A stretch of DNA of 64,000 nucleotides from Comamonadaceae bacterium M7527 (GCA_021044545.1 CP087990.1:1860001-1924000); one strand, 5' to 3'; shown: positions 24,917 to 34,024, counted from the first letter of the stretch. The notes: generated by a model not told the origin, from the letters alone. Made by a program: numbers and translations.

Positions 24917-25648
24917 TCAAGACTGCTGCTGGACCTGCTCAGAGGTCTTGCCAAAGCGCCGCTCTCGGGTGCGGTACCACGCAATGGCTTGGTCCAGCGC
25001 CTTGGCGTCAAAGCTTGGCCACAGGGTGTCTGTGAAATACAGCTCGGTGTAGGCGGTTTGCCATAGCAAAAAGTTGCTGATGCGGCATTCGCCGCCAGTG
25101 CGCACCAACAGGTCTGGCGCAGGCATGTTGCCGCTTTGCAAGTAGCTGCTAATGGCGGCCTCGTCCAAAGCGTCGGGGCTGGCGTTGGGGTTGTCGCGCA
25201 GCCACTGCTGCATGGCTTGCACCAGCTCGGCACGCCCGCCGTAATTGGCAGCCACGTTGAGGTGTAGCGCATCGTTGTGCGCCGTGCAGTCTTGGGCTTG
25301 GGCAATCGCTTGCTGTATGGCAGGTGAAAACGCGCTGGTATCACCCAGCACACGCAGGCGCACACCGTTGTCGCGCATATCGTCAACTTCACTGCCCAAG
25401 TATTTTAAAAACAGGCTCATCAGCGCGCTGACTTCGTCGCTGGGACGTGCCCAGTTTTCAGTGCTAAAGGCGTACAGCGTGACGTACTTGATGCCGCGCT
25501 TGGCGCAGTTTTTGATGAGCTGCCTCACCTGGGCGGCGCCCTTGACGTGGCCTGCCACACGCGGCAGCAAACGTTGCTTGGCCCAGCGGCCATTGCCGTC
25601 CATGATGAACGCAATGTGTTGTGGTGGTGGTATGTCTTTCTTATGCAT
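24917..25648 (-). CDS. uppS: Undecaprenyl diphosphate synthase (cis-prenyltransferase)
   Basis: UppS makes the C55 lipid carrier for peptidoglycan and O-antigen. The 243-residue protein has 'HIAFIMDGNGRWAKQR' (catalytic Asp17), 'YAFSTENWARP', 'AANYGGRAEL' and 'LLVRTGGECRISNFLLWQ..YTELYFTDTLWP'. In the RTGGExRISNF motif the variable position is Cys here, where homologues I know have His or Gln. I took the ATG at 25648. A GTG at 25669 would add seven residues, and neither start has a Shine-Dalgarno sequence. No cdsA or rseP follows. Confidence 0.95.
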   Translation of the reverse strand: MHKKDIPPPQHIAFIMDGNGRWAKQRLLPRVAGHVKGAAQVRQLIKNCAKRGIKYVTLYAFSTENWARPSDEVSALMSLFLKYLGSEVDDMRDNGVRLRVLGDTSAFSPAIQQAIAQAQDCTAHNDALHLNVAANYGGRAELVQAMQQWLRDNPNASPDALDEAAISSYLQSGNMPAPDLLVRTGGECRISNFLLWQTAYTELYFTDTLWPSFDAKALDQAIAWYRTRERRFGKTSEQVQQQS

Positions 25649-25714
25649 GTGCACACCAAGTGTAGCCACTGTGCGCAGATACTTGCCAATTTGCTGAGTA
25701 TTTGTGCATGGCGG

Positions 25715-27091
25715 TTACAAGCCTCTGACCCAGCTGAGGGCTTCTTCAACGCGGTCAACGGCGTGAATGGTTAAGCCTTTGAATGCGGGGTCGTTTTTCT
25801 TGGGGGCGTTGGCTTTGGGCACTATGGCCAGCTCAAAGCCCAGTTTGGCGGCCTCTTTCAAGCGCTCTTGACCGCGTGGTGCAGGGCGTATCTCTCCGGC
25901 CAAGCCCACTTCGCCAAAGCTTACAAAACCTTTGGGCAATGGCTTGGCGCGCAGGCTGCTTTGAATGGCCAACAGCACGGCCAAGTCGGCCGCGGGTTCG
26001 CTGATGCGCACACCGCCTACGGCGTTGACAAACACGTCTTGGTCAGCACACGACACGCCGGCATGGCGGTGTGATACGGCCAATAACATGGCCAACCGGT
26101 CGCGCTCCAAGCCCACGCTGAGGCGGCGCGGACTGGGTCCGCCGCTGTCTACCAGGGCTTGTATTTCCACCAACATGGGGCGGCTGCCTTCAAGTGTCAC
26201 CAACACACAAGAGCCAGATACGGGCTCTGGGTGTTGGTTTAAAAAGATGGCGCTGGGGTTGGCAACGCCTTTGAGGCCGCGCTCTGTCATGGCAAATACG
26301 CCAATTTCGTTGACGGCACCAAAGCGGTTTTTAATGGCGCGTATCAGCCTAAAGCTGGAGTGCGTGTCACCCTCAAAGTACAGCACGGTGTCTACCATGT
26401 GCTCTAACACGCGCGGCCCAGCCAATGCGCCTTCTTTGGTCACGTGGCCCACCAAAATAACGGCCACACCGGTGGCCTTGGCCAAGCGGGTGAGGTGGGC
26501 GGCGCATTCGCGCACTTGGGCGACAGAACCCGGGGCAGAGGTTAGCGCTTCTGAATAAACCGTTTGTATGGAGTCAATCACGCATACACGCGGCTTTTCT
26601 GCGGCAATTGTTGCAATGATGCGTTCCAAAGATATTTCAGCCAATACCCGCACTTGTGTGTTGTCCAGCCCCAAGCGGCGCGCGCGCATGGCCACCTGCG
26701 CGCCAGACTCTTCACCGCTGACGTACAGCGTGGGCACCTGCAAACTGAGTGCGTGCAAGGCTTGCAGCAGCAGTGTGGACTTGCCAATACCCGGGTCACC
26801 ACCAATAAGGGCCACACCGCCGTCTACCAGTCCGCCGCCCAGCACGCGGTCCAGCTCGTCAACGGTGGTGGGCAAGCGGGCGAAGTCACGCGCCTCAATG
26901 TCGGCCAGGTTGGTCACAGCTTGGGGGGCGGCCAAGCCTTGAAAGCGGTTTTTGCTGGGGCTGCTGTTGGCGTTGTCGGCCACAGACTCTTGCAGGCTGT
27001 TCCATGCGTTGCAGTCTGGACATTTACCCAGCCACTTGCTGGATGTGCCGCCGCACTCAACGCAGAGGTAAATGCTTTTGTCTTTTGCCAT
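25715..27091 (-). CDS. radA: DNA repair protein RadA (branch-migration helicase)
   Basis: RadA (Sms) drives DNA branch migration in recombinational repair. The 458-residue protein has an N-terminal C4 zinc finger (Cys10, 13, 24, 27), a RecA-like ATPase with Walker A 'GGDPGIGKST', the RadA-specific 'KNRFG' motif and a C-terminal Lon-like domain ('GGVRISEPAADLAVLLAIQSS', 'FGEVGLAGEIRP'). Length is normal. It follows the MarC gene by 17 bases. Confidence 0.97.
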   Translation of the reverse strand: MAKDKSIYLCVECGGTSSKWLGKCPDCNAWNSLQESVADNANSSPSKNRFQGLAAPQAVTNLADIEARDFARLPTTVDELDRVLGGGLVDGGVALIGGDPGIGKSTLLLQALHALSLQVPTLYVSGEESGAQVAMRARRLGLDNTQVRVLAEISLERIIATIAAEKPRVCVIDSIQTVYSEALTSAPGSVAQVRECAAHLTRLAKATGVAVILVGHVTKEGALAGPRVLEHMVDTVLYFEGDTHSSFRLIRAIKNRFGAVNEIGVFAMTERGLKGVANPSAIFLNQHPEPVSGSCVLVTLEGSRPMLVEIQALVDSGGPSPRRLSVGLERDRLAMLLAVSHRHAGVSCADQDVFVNAVGGVRISEPAADLAVLLAIQSSLRAKPLPKGFVSFGEVGLAGEIRPAPRGQERLKEAAKLGFELAIVPKANAPKKNDPAFKGLTIHAVDRVEEALSWVRGL

Positions 27092-27108
27092 AGTGGTGCC
27101 GCCTGCGC

Positions 27109-27759
27109 TTAGCCTGCCAGCACGGGGAATAGTTGCTGCAAGCCTTTTGCAATCACCTCCACCGACAGTGCCGCCAGGATCAAACCCATTAAGCGTGTCA
27201 TCACGTTAATGCCTGTTTTGCCCAACACGCGCGAAATCGCGGGTGCGGCTGAAAAGCATACAAAGGTCAGCACGGCAATGACCACGCCGTAGCCCACCAA
27301 GGCCGCGTGCTGCCAAAAGCGCTGTGCTTGGTCGGCGTAAATCACCACGGTAGACATGGTGGCGGGGCCAGTCAATAGCGGAATGGTAAGCGGCACAACA
27401 GCCACAGAGTGCTGGCTGTGATCAACAGCTTGTGGCGGGGCATTGCCGTCAATGTTGTCAACGTCTTGGTCGTGTGTGGCCGCTTCTGCGGCACGCGCGT
27501 TAATCATGGACAGCGCAGATGTCAGCATCAGCAAGCCACCACCCACTTGAAAGCTGGCCAGCGAGATACCAAAAAACCCCAGAAAGCCCACACCAAACAG
27601 CGCGCACACTGCGATCACAGCAAAGGTGCTAAGCGAGGCGACTTGTACGGTGCGCCGCATTTGCGTGCGGTTAAAGCCCTGCGTGTAGTGCATAAAAAAA
27701 GGCACTATCGCCAAAGGGTTCACGATGGCAATGAGGGTAATAAGCGGCTTGAAATCCAT
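27109..27759 (-). CDS. MarC-family integral membrane protein
   Basis: The 216-residue, six-helix membrane protein has the MarC signature 'LITLIAIVNPLAIVPFFMHYT' at its start and 'VVPLTIPLLTGPATMSTVVIYA' mid-way. The function of MarC proteins remains undefined; an early link to multiple antibiotic resistance has not held up. A hydrophilic loop (about residues 93-117) separates the two halves of the internal repeat. It probably shares a transcript with radA. Confidence 0.9.
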   Translation of the reverse strand: MDFKPLITLIAIVNPLAIVPFFMHYTQGFNRTQMRRTVQVASLSTFAVIAVCALFGVGFLGFFGISLASFQVGGGLLMLTSALSMINARAAEAATHDQDVDNIDGNAPPQAVDHSQHSVAVVPLTIPLLTGPATMSTVVIYADQAQRFWQHAALVGYGVVIAVLTFVCFSAAPAISRVLGKTGINVMTRLMGLILAALSVEVIAKGLQQLFPVLAG

Positions 27760-27800
27760 GCCTACATTGTCAACGACAAATACAGCGCATGGACGCAGTT

Positions 27801-28571
27801 TTATCGCCCGCCAGAAATCTCCAGCATAGACATGGTGCAGTAGCTGGCTTGTTCAGAGGCCAGCCAGACAATGGCCTGTGCCACTTCTTCTGCGCTACCG
27901 CCTCTGCCCATGGGCACGCTGGCGGCCAAGTCGTTCACCCGGTTAGGCAAGCCACCTGACGCGTGTATGTCGGTGTCAATGAGGCCAGGGCGCACAGCGT
28001 TTACGCGTATGCCAAAGGGTGCAACCTCTTGTGCCAAGCCGTGTGTGAGTACGTCCATGGCGCCTTTGCTGGCGGCGTAGTCCACGTATTGGTTGGCACT
28101 GCCTAGACGAGAAGCCGCGCTGGATACATTCACGATGGCGCCGCCGTCTTTGCCCAAAGCGGTACTCATGCGCTTAACGGCTTCGCGGCAGCACAAAAAG
28201 GCGCTGATGGTGTTGGTGGTAAACATGCGCAGCAAGCGCGCCTCTGTCATGTCCTGTACGCGGGCGGTCTTATCCACCACACCTGCGTTGTTGACCAGCA
28301 CATCAAGTCGGCCAAATTGCTGGTCAACGGCGTCAAACAGCGCAAGCACACCTTCTTCCTTGCTCACGTCGGCCTGCACGCAAATCGCGTTGCCGCCACT
28401 TTGCCTGATGTCGGCTGCAAGCTGCTCGGCTGGCGCGCGCTGGCTTTGGTAGTTGATGACCACGGCATAGCCTTGCGCGGACGCCAGCTTGGCGGTGGCC
28501 GCGCCAATGCCCCGACCGCCACCGGTAATCAGCATTACTTTTAAATCATTGCTTTGTGCGGTGGTGGTCAT
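27801..28571 (-). CDS. Short-chain dehydrogenase/reductase (FabG-like)
   Basis: The 256-residue classical SDR has the cofactor motif 'ITGGGRGIGAATA', 'VLVNNAGVVD', catalytic Ser in 'NVSSAASRLG', the 'YVDYAASKGAMD' Tyr-Lys pair and 'GIRVNAVRPGLIDTDIH'. It resembles glucose/3-oxoacyl-ACP reductase-type oxidoreductases. The substrate is unknown. It is 23 bases downstream of hemB on the same strand. Confidence 0.9.
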   Translation of the reverse strand: MTTTAQSNDLKVMLITGGGRGIGAATAKLASAQGYAVVINYQSQRAPAEQLAADIRQSGGNAICVQADVSKEEGVLALFDAVDQQFGRLDVLVNNAGVVDKTARVQDMTEARLLRMFTTNTISAFLCCREAVKRMSTALGKDGGAIVNVSSAASRLGSANQYVDYAASKGAMDVLTHGLAQEVAPFGIRVNAVRPGLIDTDIHASGGLPNRVNDLAASVPMGRGGSAEEVAQAIVWLASEQASYCTMSMLEISGGR

Positions 28572-28594
28572 GTCAGCGTCCTGTGTGGTCTGTT

Positions 28595-29600
28595 TTATTG
28601 GGCCAGCAAACGTGCAGCGTCTCTGGCGAAATAGGTCAATATGCCATTGGCACCGGCGCGTTTAAACGCCAGTAGTGACTCCATCATCACCGCGTCGTGG
28701 TCTAGCCAGCCGTTTTGCGCAGCGGCTTTGAGCATGGCGTATTCCCCACTGACTTGGTAGGCAAATGTGGGCGCCAAACTCGTCTTTCACGCGGCGCACC
28801 ACGTCTAGGTAGGGCATGCCGGGCTTGACCATCACCATATCGGCGCCTTCGGCAATGTCAAGTGCGACTTCGCGCAGGGCTTCGTCTGAGTTGCCGGGGT
28901 CCATTTGGTAGACCTTTTTGTCGGCCTTGCCCAAGTTGGCTGCTGAGCCGACAGCATCGCGGAAAGGGCCGTAAAAGGCGGATGCGTATTTGGCGCTGTA
29001 GGCCATGATGCGCGTGTGTACAAAGCCGTTGGCTTCAAGTGCGCTGCGAATGGCTGCAATACGCCCGTCCATCATGTCGCTGGGGGCTACCATGTCTACG
29101 CCAGCGGCTGCTTGCGCAAGTGCCTGCTTCACCAACACGTCAACGGTGGTGTCATTGACGATGTAGTTGTGCTCATCTAGCAAGCCGTCTTGTCCGTGGC
29201 TGGTGTAAGGGTCTAGTGCGACGTCGGTCATGATGCCCAGCTGCGGGAACTTGGCCTTTAGTGTGCGCACCACCTTGGGTATCAGGCCCTCAGGGTTAAA
29301 CGCTTCATCGCCGTTAGGCGTTTTGAGTGACTGGTCAATCACCGGAAACAAGGCCATTACCGGTATGCCTAGGTTCACGCAGTCTTGCGCGACGTCCAGC
29401 AGCAAGTCCAGGCTTAAGCGCTCAACGCCAGGCATGGAGGCCACGGTTTCGCGCCGTCCAGACCCTTCCAAAACAAACACGGGGTAAATCAAGTCGTCAA
29501 CGCTTAGGCTGTGCTCACGCACCAAGCGACGCGTGAATGCGTCGCGGCGCAGGCGGCGAGGGCGGTTGGCTGGAAAGGTGCTGGTGCTGTGTTTACTCAT
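28595..29600 (-). pseudogene. hemB: Delta-aminolevulinic acid dehydratase (porphobilinogen synthase), frameshifted
   Basis: HemB condenses two 5-aminolevulinates to porphobilinogen in heme synthesis. The main frame gives 'PRRLRRDAFTRRLVRE', the Schiff-base region 'MVKPGMPYLDVVRRVKDEFGA' and an upstream catalytic Lys in 'MAYSAKYASAFYGPF', then shifts. The last 55 residues ('PTFAYQVSGEYAMLKAAAQNGW...ARDAARLLAQ') lie in the next frame. The join falls at a CCC run (plus-strand GGG 28769-28771), where one extra C restores a protein of about 335 residues. The frame also runs far upstream, but the family start fixes ATG at 29598-29600. hemB is normally essential, so a sequence error is the likely cause. 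Confidence 0.88.
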
Positions 29601-29988
29601 GGTCGCTATTGTGGCAAATGCGCGCGCAGTTGCTGGCGCACAGTCGACACGATTTAAACATGTTGCCTTTAGTATTGCTTCTGTTGCGCCGGGTATTTGT
29701 ACTGTTGGGCACAGACAACAAATGGCCCTAGGTGTTTCCCTTGCTTTGTGTGCAGAGTCGGGTTTCAGGCCGGTGTGCCGGGGTGTGCGGGGTACCATTC
29801 ATGTGGGTGTTGTTGAGAGACGACGCTCCCCGCTTTTCCTCCCTGAGCGGGAGCCTTGACGTGTGACAGCGAATAGGCTTTCTAGCCCGGCATTGTCCGG
29901 GCTTTTTTTTGCGCGCCTTTGGCGTGTTTTGCCAGGTTATTTACAGCACGCCCAGAACGCGGAGTGCGCCAAGCCATACACTGAACAC
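29601..29988 (+). ncRNA. 388-base intergenic region with a possible small RNA ahead of hemJ
   Basis: No credible protein frame lies here. The left part must hold the divergent hemB promoter. From about 29700 to 29910 the plus strand looks like a structured transcript: a weak TTGCTT/TGTACT promoter-like pair near 29677-29705, a GC-rich middle including the hairpin-forming CTCCCTGAGCGGGAG near 29840, and a strong intrinsic terminator at 29883-29910. The length of about 200 nt is in the range of regulatory RNAs such as 6S, but I cannot show the 6S fold. Confidence 0.3.
29883..29910 (+). terminator. Intrinsic terminator upstream of hemJ
   Basis: AGCCCGG-CATTGT-CCGGGCT is followed directly by T8. 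It points rightward although the nearest upstream protein gene (hemB) is on the minus strand. It must therefore end a plus-strand RNA that starts in this intergenic region, or attenuate transcription into hemJ. Confidence 0.82.
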
Positions 29989-30417
29989 ATGCTCTGGATC
30001 AAATCGCTTCACATTGTTTTCGTCGCCAGCTGGTTTGCTGGATTGTTTTACTTGCCGCGTATCTTCGTGAACTTGGCCATGGTGCCCGATGGCAGCGACG
30101 CCGAGCGCGAGCGCCTGCTGTTGATGGCGCGCAAATTGTTGCGCTTCACCACGCTGTTGGCGGTTCCTGCCATGGTGTTTGGCTTCATGTTGTGGTTGCA
30201 CTACGGCATAGGCAAAGGCCCTGGCAACGGTTGGTTGCATGCCAAATTGCTGGTGCTGGTGCTGGTATTGGGCTACCACCACTCGTGCGCCAGCTTGTTG
30301 CGCAAGTTCACTGCAGGCGCCGTCACGCGCAGTCATGTGTGGTTTCGCTGGTTCAACGAAGTGCCCGTGGTGTTGCTGCTGGTGGCGGTTGTGCTGGTGG
30401 TTGTTAAACCTTTTTAG
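29989..30417 (+). CDS. hemJ: HemJ-type protoporphyrinogen IX oxidase (CopD family membrane protein)
   Basis: The 142-residue, four-helix membrane protein carries the HemJ features: 'WIKSLHIVFVASWFAGLFYLPRIFV' with the conserved His8, 'RKLLRF' and 'GWLHAKLLLVL..YH'-type Lys and His residues. HemJ oxidises protoporphyrinogen IX in many proteobacteria that lack HemG or HemY, and the divergent hemB next door supports a heme role. The ATG at 29989 starts the conserved N-terminus. An upstream GTG in the same frame at 29863 would place the terminator inside the gene and is rejected. Confidence 0.85.
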   Translation: MLWIKSLHIVFVASWFAGLFYLPRIFVNLAMVPDGSDAERERLLLMARKLLRFTTLLAVPAMVFGFMLWLHYGIGKGPGNGWLHAKLLVLVLVLGYHHSCASLLRKFTAGAVTRSHVWFRWFNEVPVVLLLVAVVLVVVKPF

Positions 30418-30483
30418 CAAGCCCTGCCGTGTCGCCATTGAGAGGTGCTATGGGCATGCCCCAAGGCAACTACAAGTGCCACG

Positions 30484-31650
30484 ATGTCTATGAATAAGGC
30501 CGCCGATATTGCCAATGCTGTATCTGTAACGACAGCTGCGCGCCCCATGTCCATGGCGGCGATATTGGCTTGGGCATTTGCCGCGTTGGTGGTGTACGCC
30601 TCACTTTATCCGTTTGGTGGCTGGTCTGGTCCTGGCATTGGGCTTGTCGATTTGCTGCTGTCACCACTGCCGCAGTATTGGACATGGTTTGACGTATTGA
30701 CCAACGCGGTGGGTTATGCCCCCTTGGGCTTTTTGGTTACTGTGGCGGCATGGCGCACCAGCAGCAGCGTGGTTAGTCGCAGCGCGGCTTTGGTGCTTGG
30801 CGTTGTGGTGTGTGGCGCCTTGTCATTGGGCTTGGAGTGGAGCCAGTCTTTTTTGCCCGGGCGTATTCCATCTAATGTGGATTGGGCGCTCAACACAGCG
30901 GGCGGCCTGTTGGGTAGTGCTTGCGCCGCATTGGCGTTTCAAACCACCTTGATCGCCAAGTGGGACGCGTGGCGCCACACGTGGCTGGTGTCTGGCGCCA
31001 AGCTGGACCTGGTGCTGCTGGGCTTGTGGCCTGTGGCGGCGCTGTACCCCAGCGCCGTGCCATTTGGCCTTGGGCATGTCCGTGTGCCGCTCAGTAACCT
31101 GGACGTTGCGAGCTGGAACGCACCTTCTTGGCTGATCGGCCCTCTTAGTGATTTTCACGCTTGGGCGGCACGCACGCTGCCCGCAATGACTGGCCTGCAA
31201 GAGGCTTTGGTGATGGGGCTATCGGTGTGCGCACCGTTGCTATTGGCATGTGCGGCTGGGCGAAGCGCCAGGGTGCGCTTGTGGGCTGCGGCTGTGGTGT
31301 TGCTCTCGGCGTTTGCGGTGGGTGCGGTGTCTGGTGCACTCACCTACGGGCCAGAACATGCGTTGGATTGGTGGCGCCCCAACATGTGGTTGGCCTTGGT
31401 GCTGGTGGCGGGCATGTCGTTTGTTGCGCTGTGGTTGAGCAGGTCTGCGCTACTGATTTTGTTGGTGTTGAGCTCTTTGCTGACGCTGTGGCTGCTCAAC
31501 ACCAGTGGTGCCAGTGCCTACCTCGATCAGTCGCTGCAAATTTGGCAAGCAGGGCCTTTCATTCGCTTTCATGGCGCGTCGCAATGGCTGGGTTGGCTGT
31601 GGCCTTTTATGGCGCTGGCGTATGCCGCCGTACGTTGCTGGCAGCGCTAG
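30484..31650 (+). CDS. VanZ-family membrane protein
   Basis: The protein of about 388 residues has some ten membrane segments. The first part contains the VanZ-like pattern 'YASLYPFGGW', 'DVLTNAVGYAPLGFLVTVA', 'LSLGLEWSQSFLPGRIPSNVDWALNTAGGLLGS', in which acidic residues sit inside helices. VanZ domains are linked with teicoplanin tolerance in enterococci but are of unknown function in proteobacteria. The C-terminal half is an extra multi-helix region. I took the ATG at 30484; an ATG at 30490 and a GTG at 30445 are alternatives. Confidence 0.82.
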   Translation: MSMNKAADIANAVSVTTAARPMSMAAILAWAFAALVVYASLYPFGGWSGPGIGLVDLLLSPLPQYWTWFDVLTNAVGYAPLGFLVTVAAWRTSSSVVSRSAALVLGVVVCGALSLGLEWSQSFLPGRIPSNVDWALNTAGGLLGSACAALAFQTTLIAKWDAWRHTWLVSGAKLDLVLLGLWPVAALYPSAVPFGLGHVRVPLSNLDVASWNAPSWLIGPLSDFHAWAARTLPAMTGLQEALVMGLSVCAPLLLACAAGRSARVRLWAAAVVLLSAFAVGAVSGALTYGPEHALDWWRPNMWLALVLVAGMSFVALWLSRSALLILLVLSSLLTLWLLNTSGASAYLDQSLQIWQAGPFIRFHGASQWLGWLWPFMALAYAAVRCWQR

Positions 31651-31710
31651 TTTCGGCGTCTTAGGCGGCGCATTGCAAAGCGAATGGCGCAGCTACTTAC
31701 AATGGCAGGC

Positions 31711-32076
31711 ATGAGCGACCAAGCCAACACAACACCCCCTTCGGACCATGCGCCTTATTACCAAAGGCACATCTTTTTTTGTTTAAACCAACGCGGTGAC
31801 GACCAGGCCTGCTGTGCCCAGTTTGCTGCGCAGCAAGGCTTTGACAGGTGCAAGTCCCAGGTCAAAGCCAAGGGCCTGAGCGGTAAAGGTCAAGTGCGCG
31901 TGAATAAATCAGGCTGCTTAGACCGCTGTGCTGGCGGGCCTGTGGCAGTGGTTTATCCAGAAGGCGTTTGGTATACGTTTGTTGATGACCACGACATCGA
32001 CGAAATAGTTGATGTGCATTTGGCGGGCGGTGAGGTTGTGTCGCGTTTGCAGTTGCCTGACAACGTGGGCCGATGA
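31711..32076 (+). CDS. (2Fe-2S) ferredoxin, thioredoxin-like type
   Basis: The 121-residue protein begins its core with 'YYQRHIFFCLNQRGDDQACCAQ' and has 'VRVNKSGCLDRCAGGPVAVVYPEGVWYTFV', the cysteine pattern of thioredoxin-fold 2Fe-2S proteins related to the small NADH dehydrogenase subunit. The redox partner is unknown. The ATG at 31711 is preferred over an in-frame upstream ATG at 31684. It overlaps the following hydrolase by four bases, implying linked expression. Confidence 0.87.
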   Translation: MSDQANTTPPSDHAPYYQRHIFFCLNQRGDDQACCAQFAAQQGFDRCKSQVKAKGLSGKGQVRVNKSGCLDRCAGGPVAVVYPEGVWYTFVDDHDIDEIVDVHLAGGEVVSRLQLPDNVGR

Positions 32077-32732
32077 ACGCGCAAACCGAGTACCTGCAAA
32101 TTAACGGCCCGGCCGGTGTTGTAGAGGTGGCGCGTGACAGGCCTGTTTTAGCCCACGGCGGCACCCGTGGCACGGCGTTGATTGCGCACCCACATCCCTT
32201 GTTTGGCGGCACCATGCACAACAAAGTGGTGCAAACCCTGGCGCGCGCTTTTGTGCAGCAAGGCTGGGAAGCCGTGCGCTTCAACTTTAGAGGTGTTGAA
32301 AACAGCGCTGGCGTGCACGACAACGGCGTGGGCGAGCTTGACGACATGCTGGCCGTGTTGGCGGCCTTGGCGCCCAGCGGGCCGTTGTGCTTGGCTGGCT
32401 TTTCCTTTGGCGGCTTTGTAGCCGCCGCGGCGTTGGCTGCATGCCATGCGGCAGGTCGAGATGTACAGCATGCTGCATTGGTTGGCGTGGCTGCCAGCCG
32501 CTTTAGCGTGCCAGCCGTGCCGCCTCAATGGCAGGAGCGCACATTGGTGGTGCATGGTGAGGCCGACGACACCGTGCCCCTGAGCGCCGCCATGGACTGG
32601 GCTAGGCCCCAGTTGCTGCCGGTGACCGTGGTGCCCGATGTGGGACATTTCTTTCATGGCCAGTTGCCCTTGTTAAAGTCATTGGTGTTGCGCCACATTG
32701 CTGCGCCCGTGGCTTTGCCTGCGCAAGCTTAG
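32073..32732 (+). CDS. Alpha/beta-fold hydrolase
   Basis: The 219-residue protein has the oxyanion region 'ALIAHPHPLFGGTMHNKVV', the nucleophile elbow 'LAGFSFGGF', an acid in 'VVHGEADDTVPL' and the catalytic His in 'VPDVGHFFHG'. This is the dienelactone hydrolase-like or serine esterase group often called alpha/beta hydrolase YP_/CocE-like small proteins. The substrate is unknown. It is translationally coupled to the ferredoxin gene. Confidence 0.87.
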   Translation: MNAQTEYLQINGPAGVVEVARDRPVLAHGGTRGTALIAHPHPLFGGTMHNKVVQTLARAFVQQGWEAVRFNFRGVENSAGVHDNGVGELDDMLAVLAALAPSGPLCLAGFSFGGFVAAAALAACHAAGRDVQHAALVGVAASRFSVPAVPPQWQERTLVVHGEADDTVPLSAAMDWARPQLLPVTVVPDVGHFFHGQLPLLKSLVLRHIAAPVALPAQA

Positions 32733-32767
32733 TTTTTATCTTTCTACCGACTCACTGTTTGGCTCAG

Positions 32768-33961
32768 ATGACCTATTTGGACTGTTTTTCGTTTGCGCGC
32801 CGCGCAATGTCTGCGTGTATCTGCGCGTGTGCTCTTTGGGCTGCGGCCAGCGTGTCCGCCCAGACTGCTGTCGCCCCACCGTCTATTGCGGCCAAGGCTT
32901 TTTTGCTGATGGACGTGACCAGCGGGCAAATATTGGCTGAGCAAATCAGCGACGAGCCGGTGGAGCCAGCGTCGCTGACCAAGCTCATGACCGCCTACGT
33001 GGTGTTTGAAGCGCTCAAAAACAAGCAAATCACGCTGGACCAGACCTTTACTGTTAGCGAGCGTGCTTGGCGCATGCCTGGCTCGCGTATGTTTATTGAG
33101 CCAGGCATGGAAATACCTGTGCTGGATTTGCTCAAGGGCATGATTGTGCAGTCTGGCAACGACGCGACCACTGTGCTGGCTGAGGGTGTGGGTGGCTCGG
33201 TTGAGCAGTTTGTGTCCATGATGAACAGCCAGGCCAAGGTGTTGGGTCTGGCGGGCACCGGCTACCGCAACCCGGAAGGTTTGACAGCCGATGGCCACAC
33301 GACCACGGCGCGTGACTTGGCCAAGCTGGCGACGCGCTTGATGCAAGACTTCCCTGAGTACGTGGGTTTGTACGCCATCAAGCATTACCGCTACCCCGGC
33401 ACCCCCAAAGCCAATGACACCAACCGCAACCTGCTGTTGTTCAGAGACCCTAGCGTTGATGGCTTGAAAACAGGCCATACCAGCGCTGCGGGCTATTGCC
33501 TGGTTGCAACGGCCAGCCGCCCCGTTCCAGGCCTGGGTGGCGAGCGCCGCTTGTTGTCTGTAGTGCTGGGTGCTGACAGCTCGTCTGCCCGCGCTACCGA
33601 AAGCCAAAAGCTGCTCAATTGGGGTTACACCAGTTTTGATACGGTGCGCATCAGTGAGCCGGGCAAGGCGGTGGTGCAGCCGCGTGTGTGGAAGGGCGAC
33701 CAGCAGCTTGCCCAGGTCGGCGTGCCCGGCGGCGTGGTGGTGTCTGTGCCGCGCGGATTGGGGGCTGGCGTGCAAGCCACCACCAAGCTCGATACGCCCC
33801 TATCAGCTCCCCTGGCGGCTGGCCAGTCGGTGGGTGAGCTTGCCATCACGCTCAAGGACGGCACTGTCGTGGCAACCTACCCGCTACAAGTGCTGCAACC
33901 TGTGGCACAGGCGGGTCTCATGGGCCGTTTGTGGGACACCTTGTTGTTGTGGACCGAGTAA
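32768..33961 (+). CDS. dacC: D-alanyl-D-alanine carboxypeptidase (PBP5/6 type)
   Basis: The 397-residue protein is a low-molecular-weight PBP that trims the terminal D-Ala of peptidoglycan stem peptides. It has a signal peptide (about residues 1-32, ending 'ASVSAQ'), the SxxK motif in 'PASLTKLM', SGN in 'VQSGNDATT', KTG in 'DGLKTGHTSAAGYC', a C-terminal beta domain and an amphipathic membrane-anchoring tail ('LMGRLWDTLLLW'). The ATG at 32768 is preferred over TTG at 32759. Which paralogue (DacA, DacC or DacD) it is cannot be decided from sequence alone. Confidence 0.93.
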   Translation: MTYLDCFSFARRAMSACICACALWAAASVSAQTAVAPPSIAAKAFLLMDVTSGQILAEQISDEPVEPASLTKLMTAYVVFEALKNKQITLDQTFTVSERAWRMPGSRMFIEPGMEIPVLDLLKGMIVQSGNDATTVLAEGVGGSVEQFVSMMNSQAKVLGLAGTGYRNPEGLTADGHTTTARDLAKLATRLMQDFPEYVGLYAIKHYRYPGTPKANDTNRNLLLFRDPSVDGLKTGHTSAAGYCLVATASRPVPGLGGERRLLSVVLGADSSSARATESQKLLNWGYTSFDTVRISEPGKAVVQPRVWKGDQQLAQVGVPGGVVVSVPRGLGAGVQATTKLDTPLSAPLAAGQSVGELAITLKDGTVVATYPLQVLQPVAQAGLMGRLWDTLLLWTE

Positions 33962-34024
33962 GGCTTGGCAACGCGCGCAGGCCACCCAAAAAAGTGTCGC
34001 TTTTCAGGTACTTACCGCCCACAG

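Noticed and set aside
29863..29988. An N-terminal extension of HemJ.
   Set aside because: It would translate through the intrinsic terminator and lacks conserved sequence. The HemJ fold begins at 29989.
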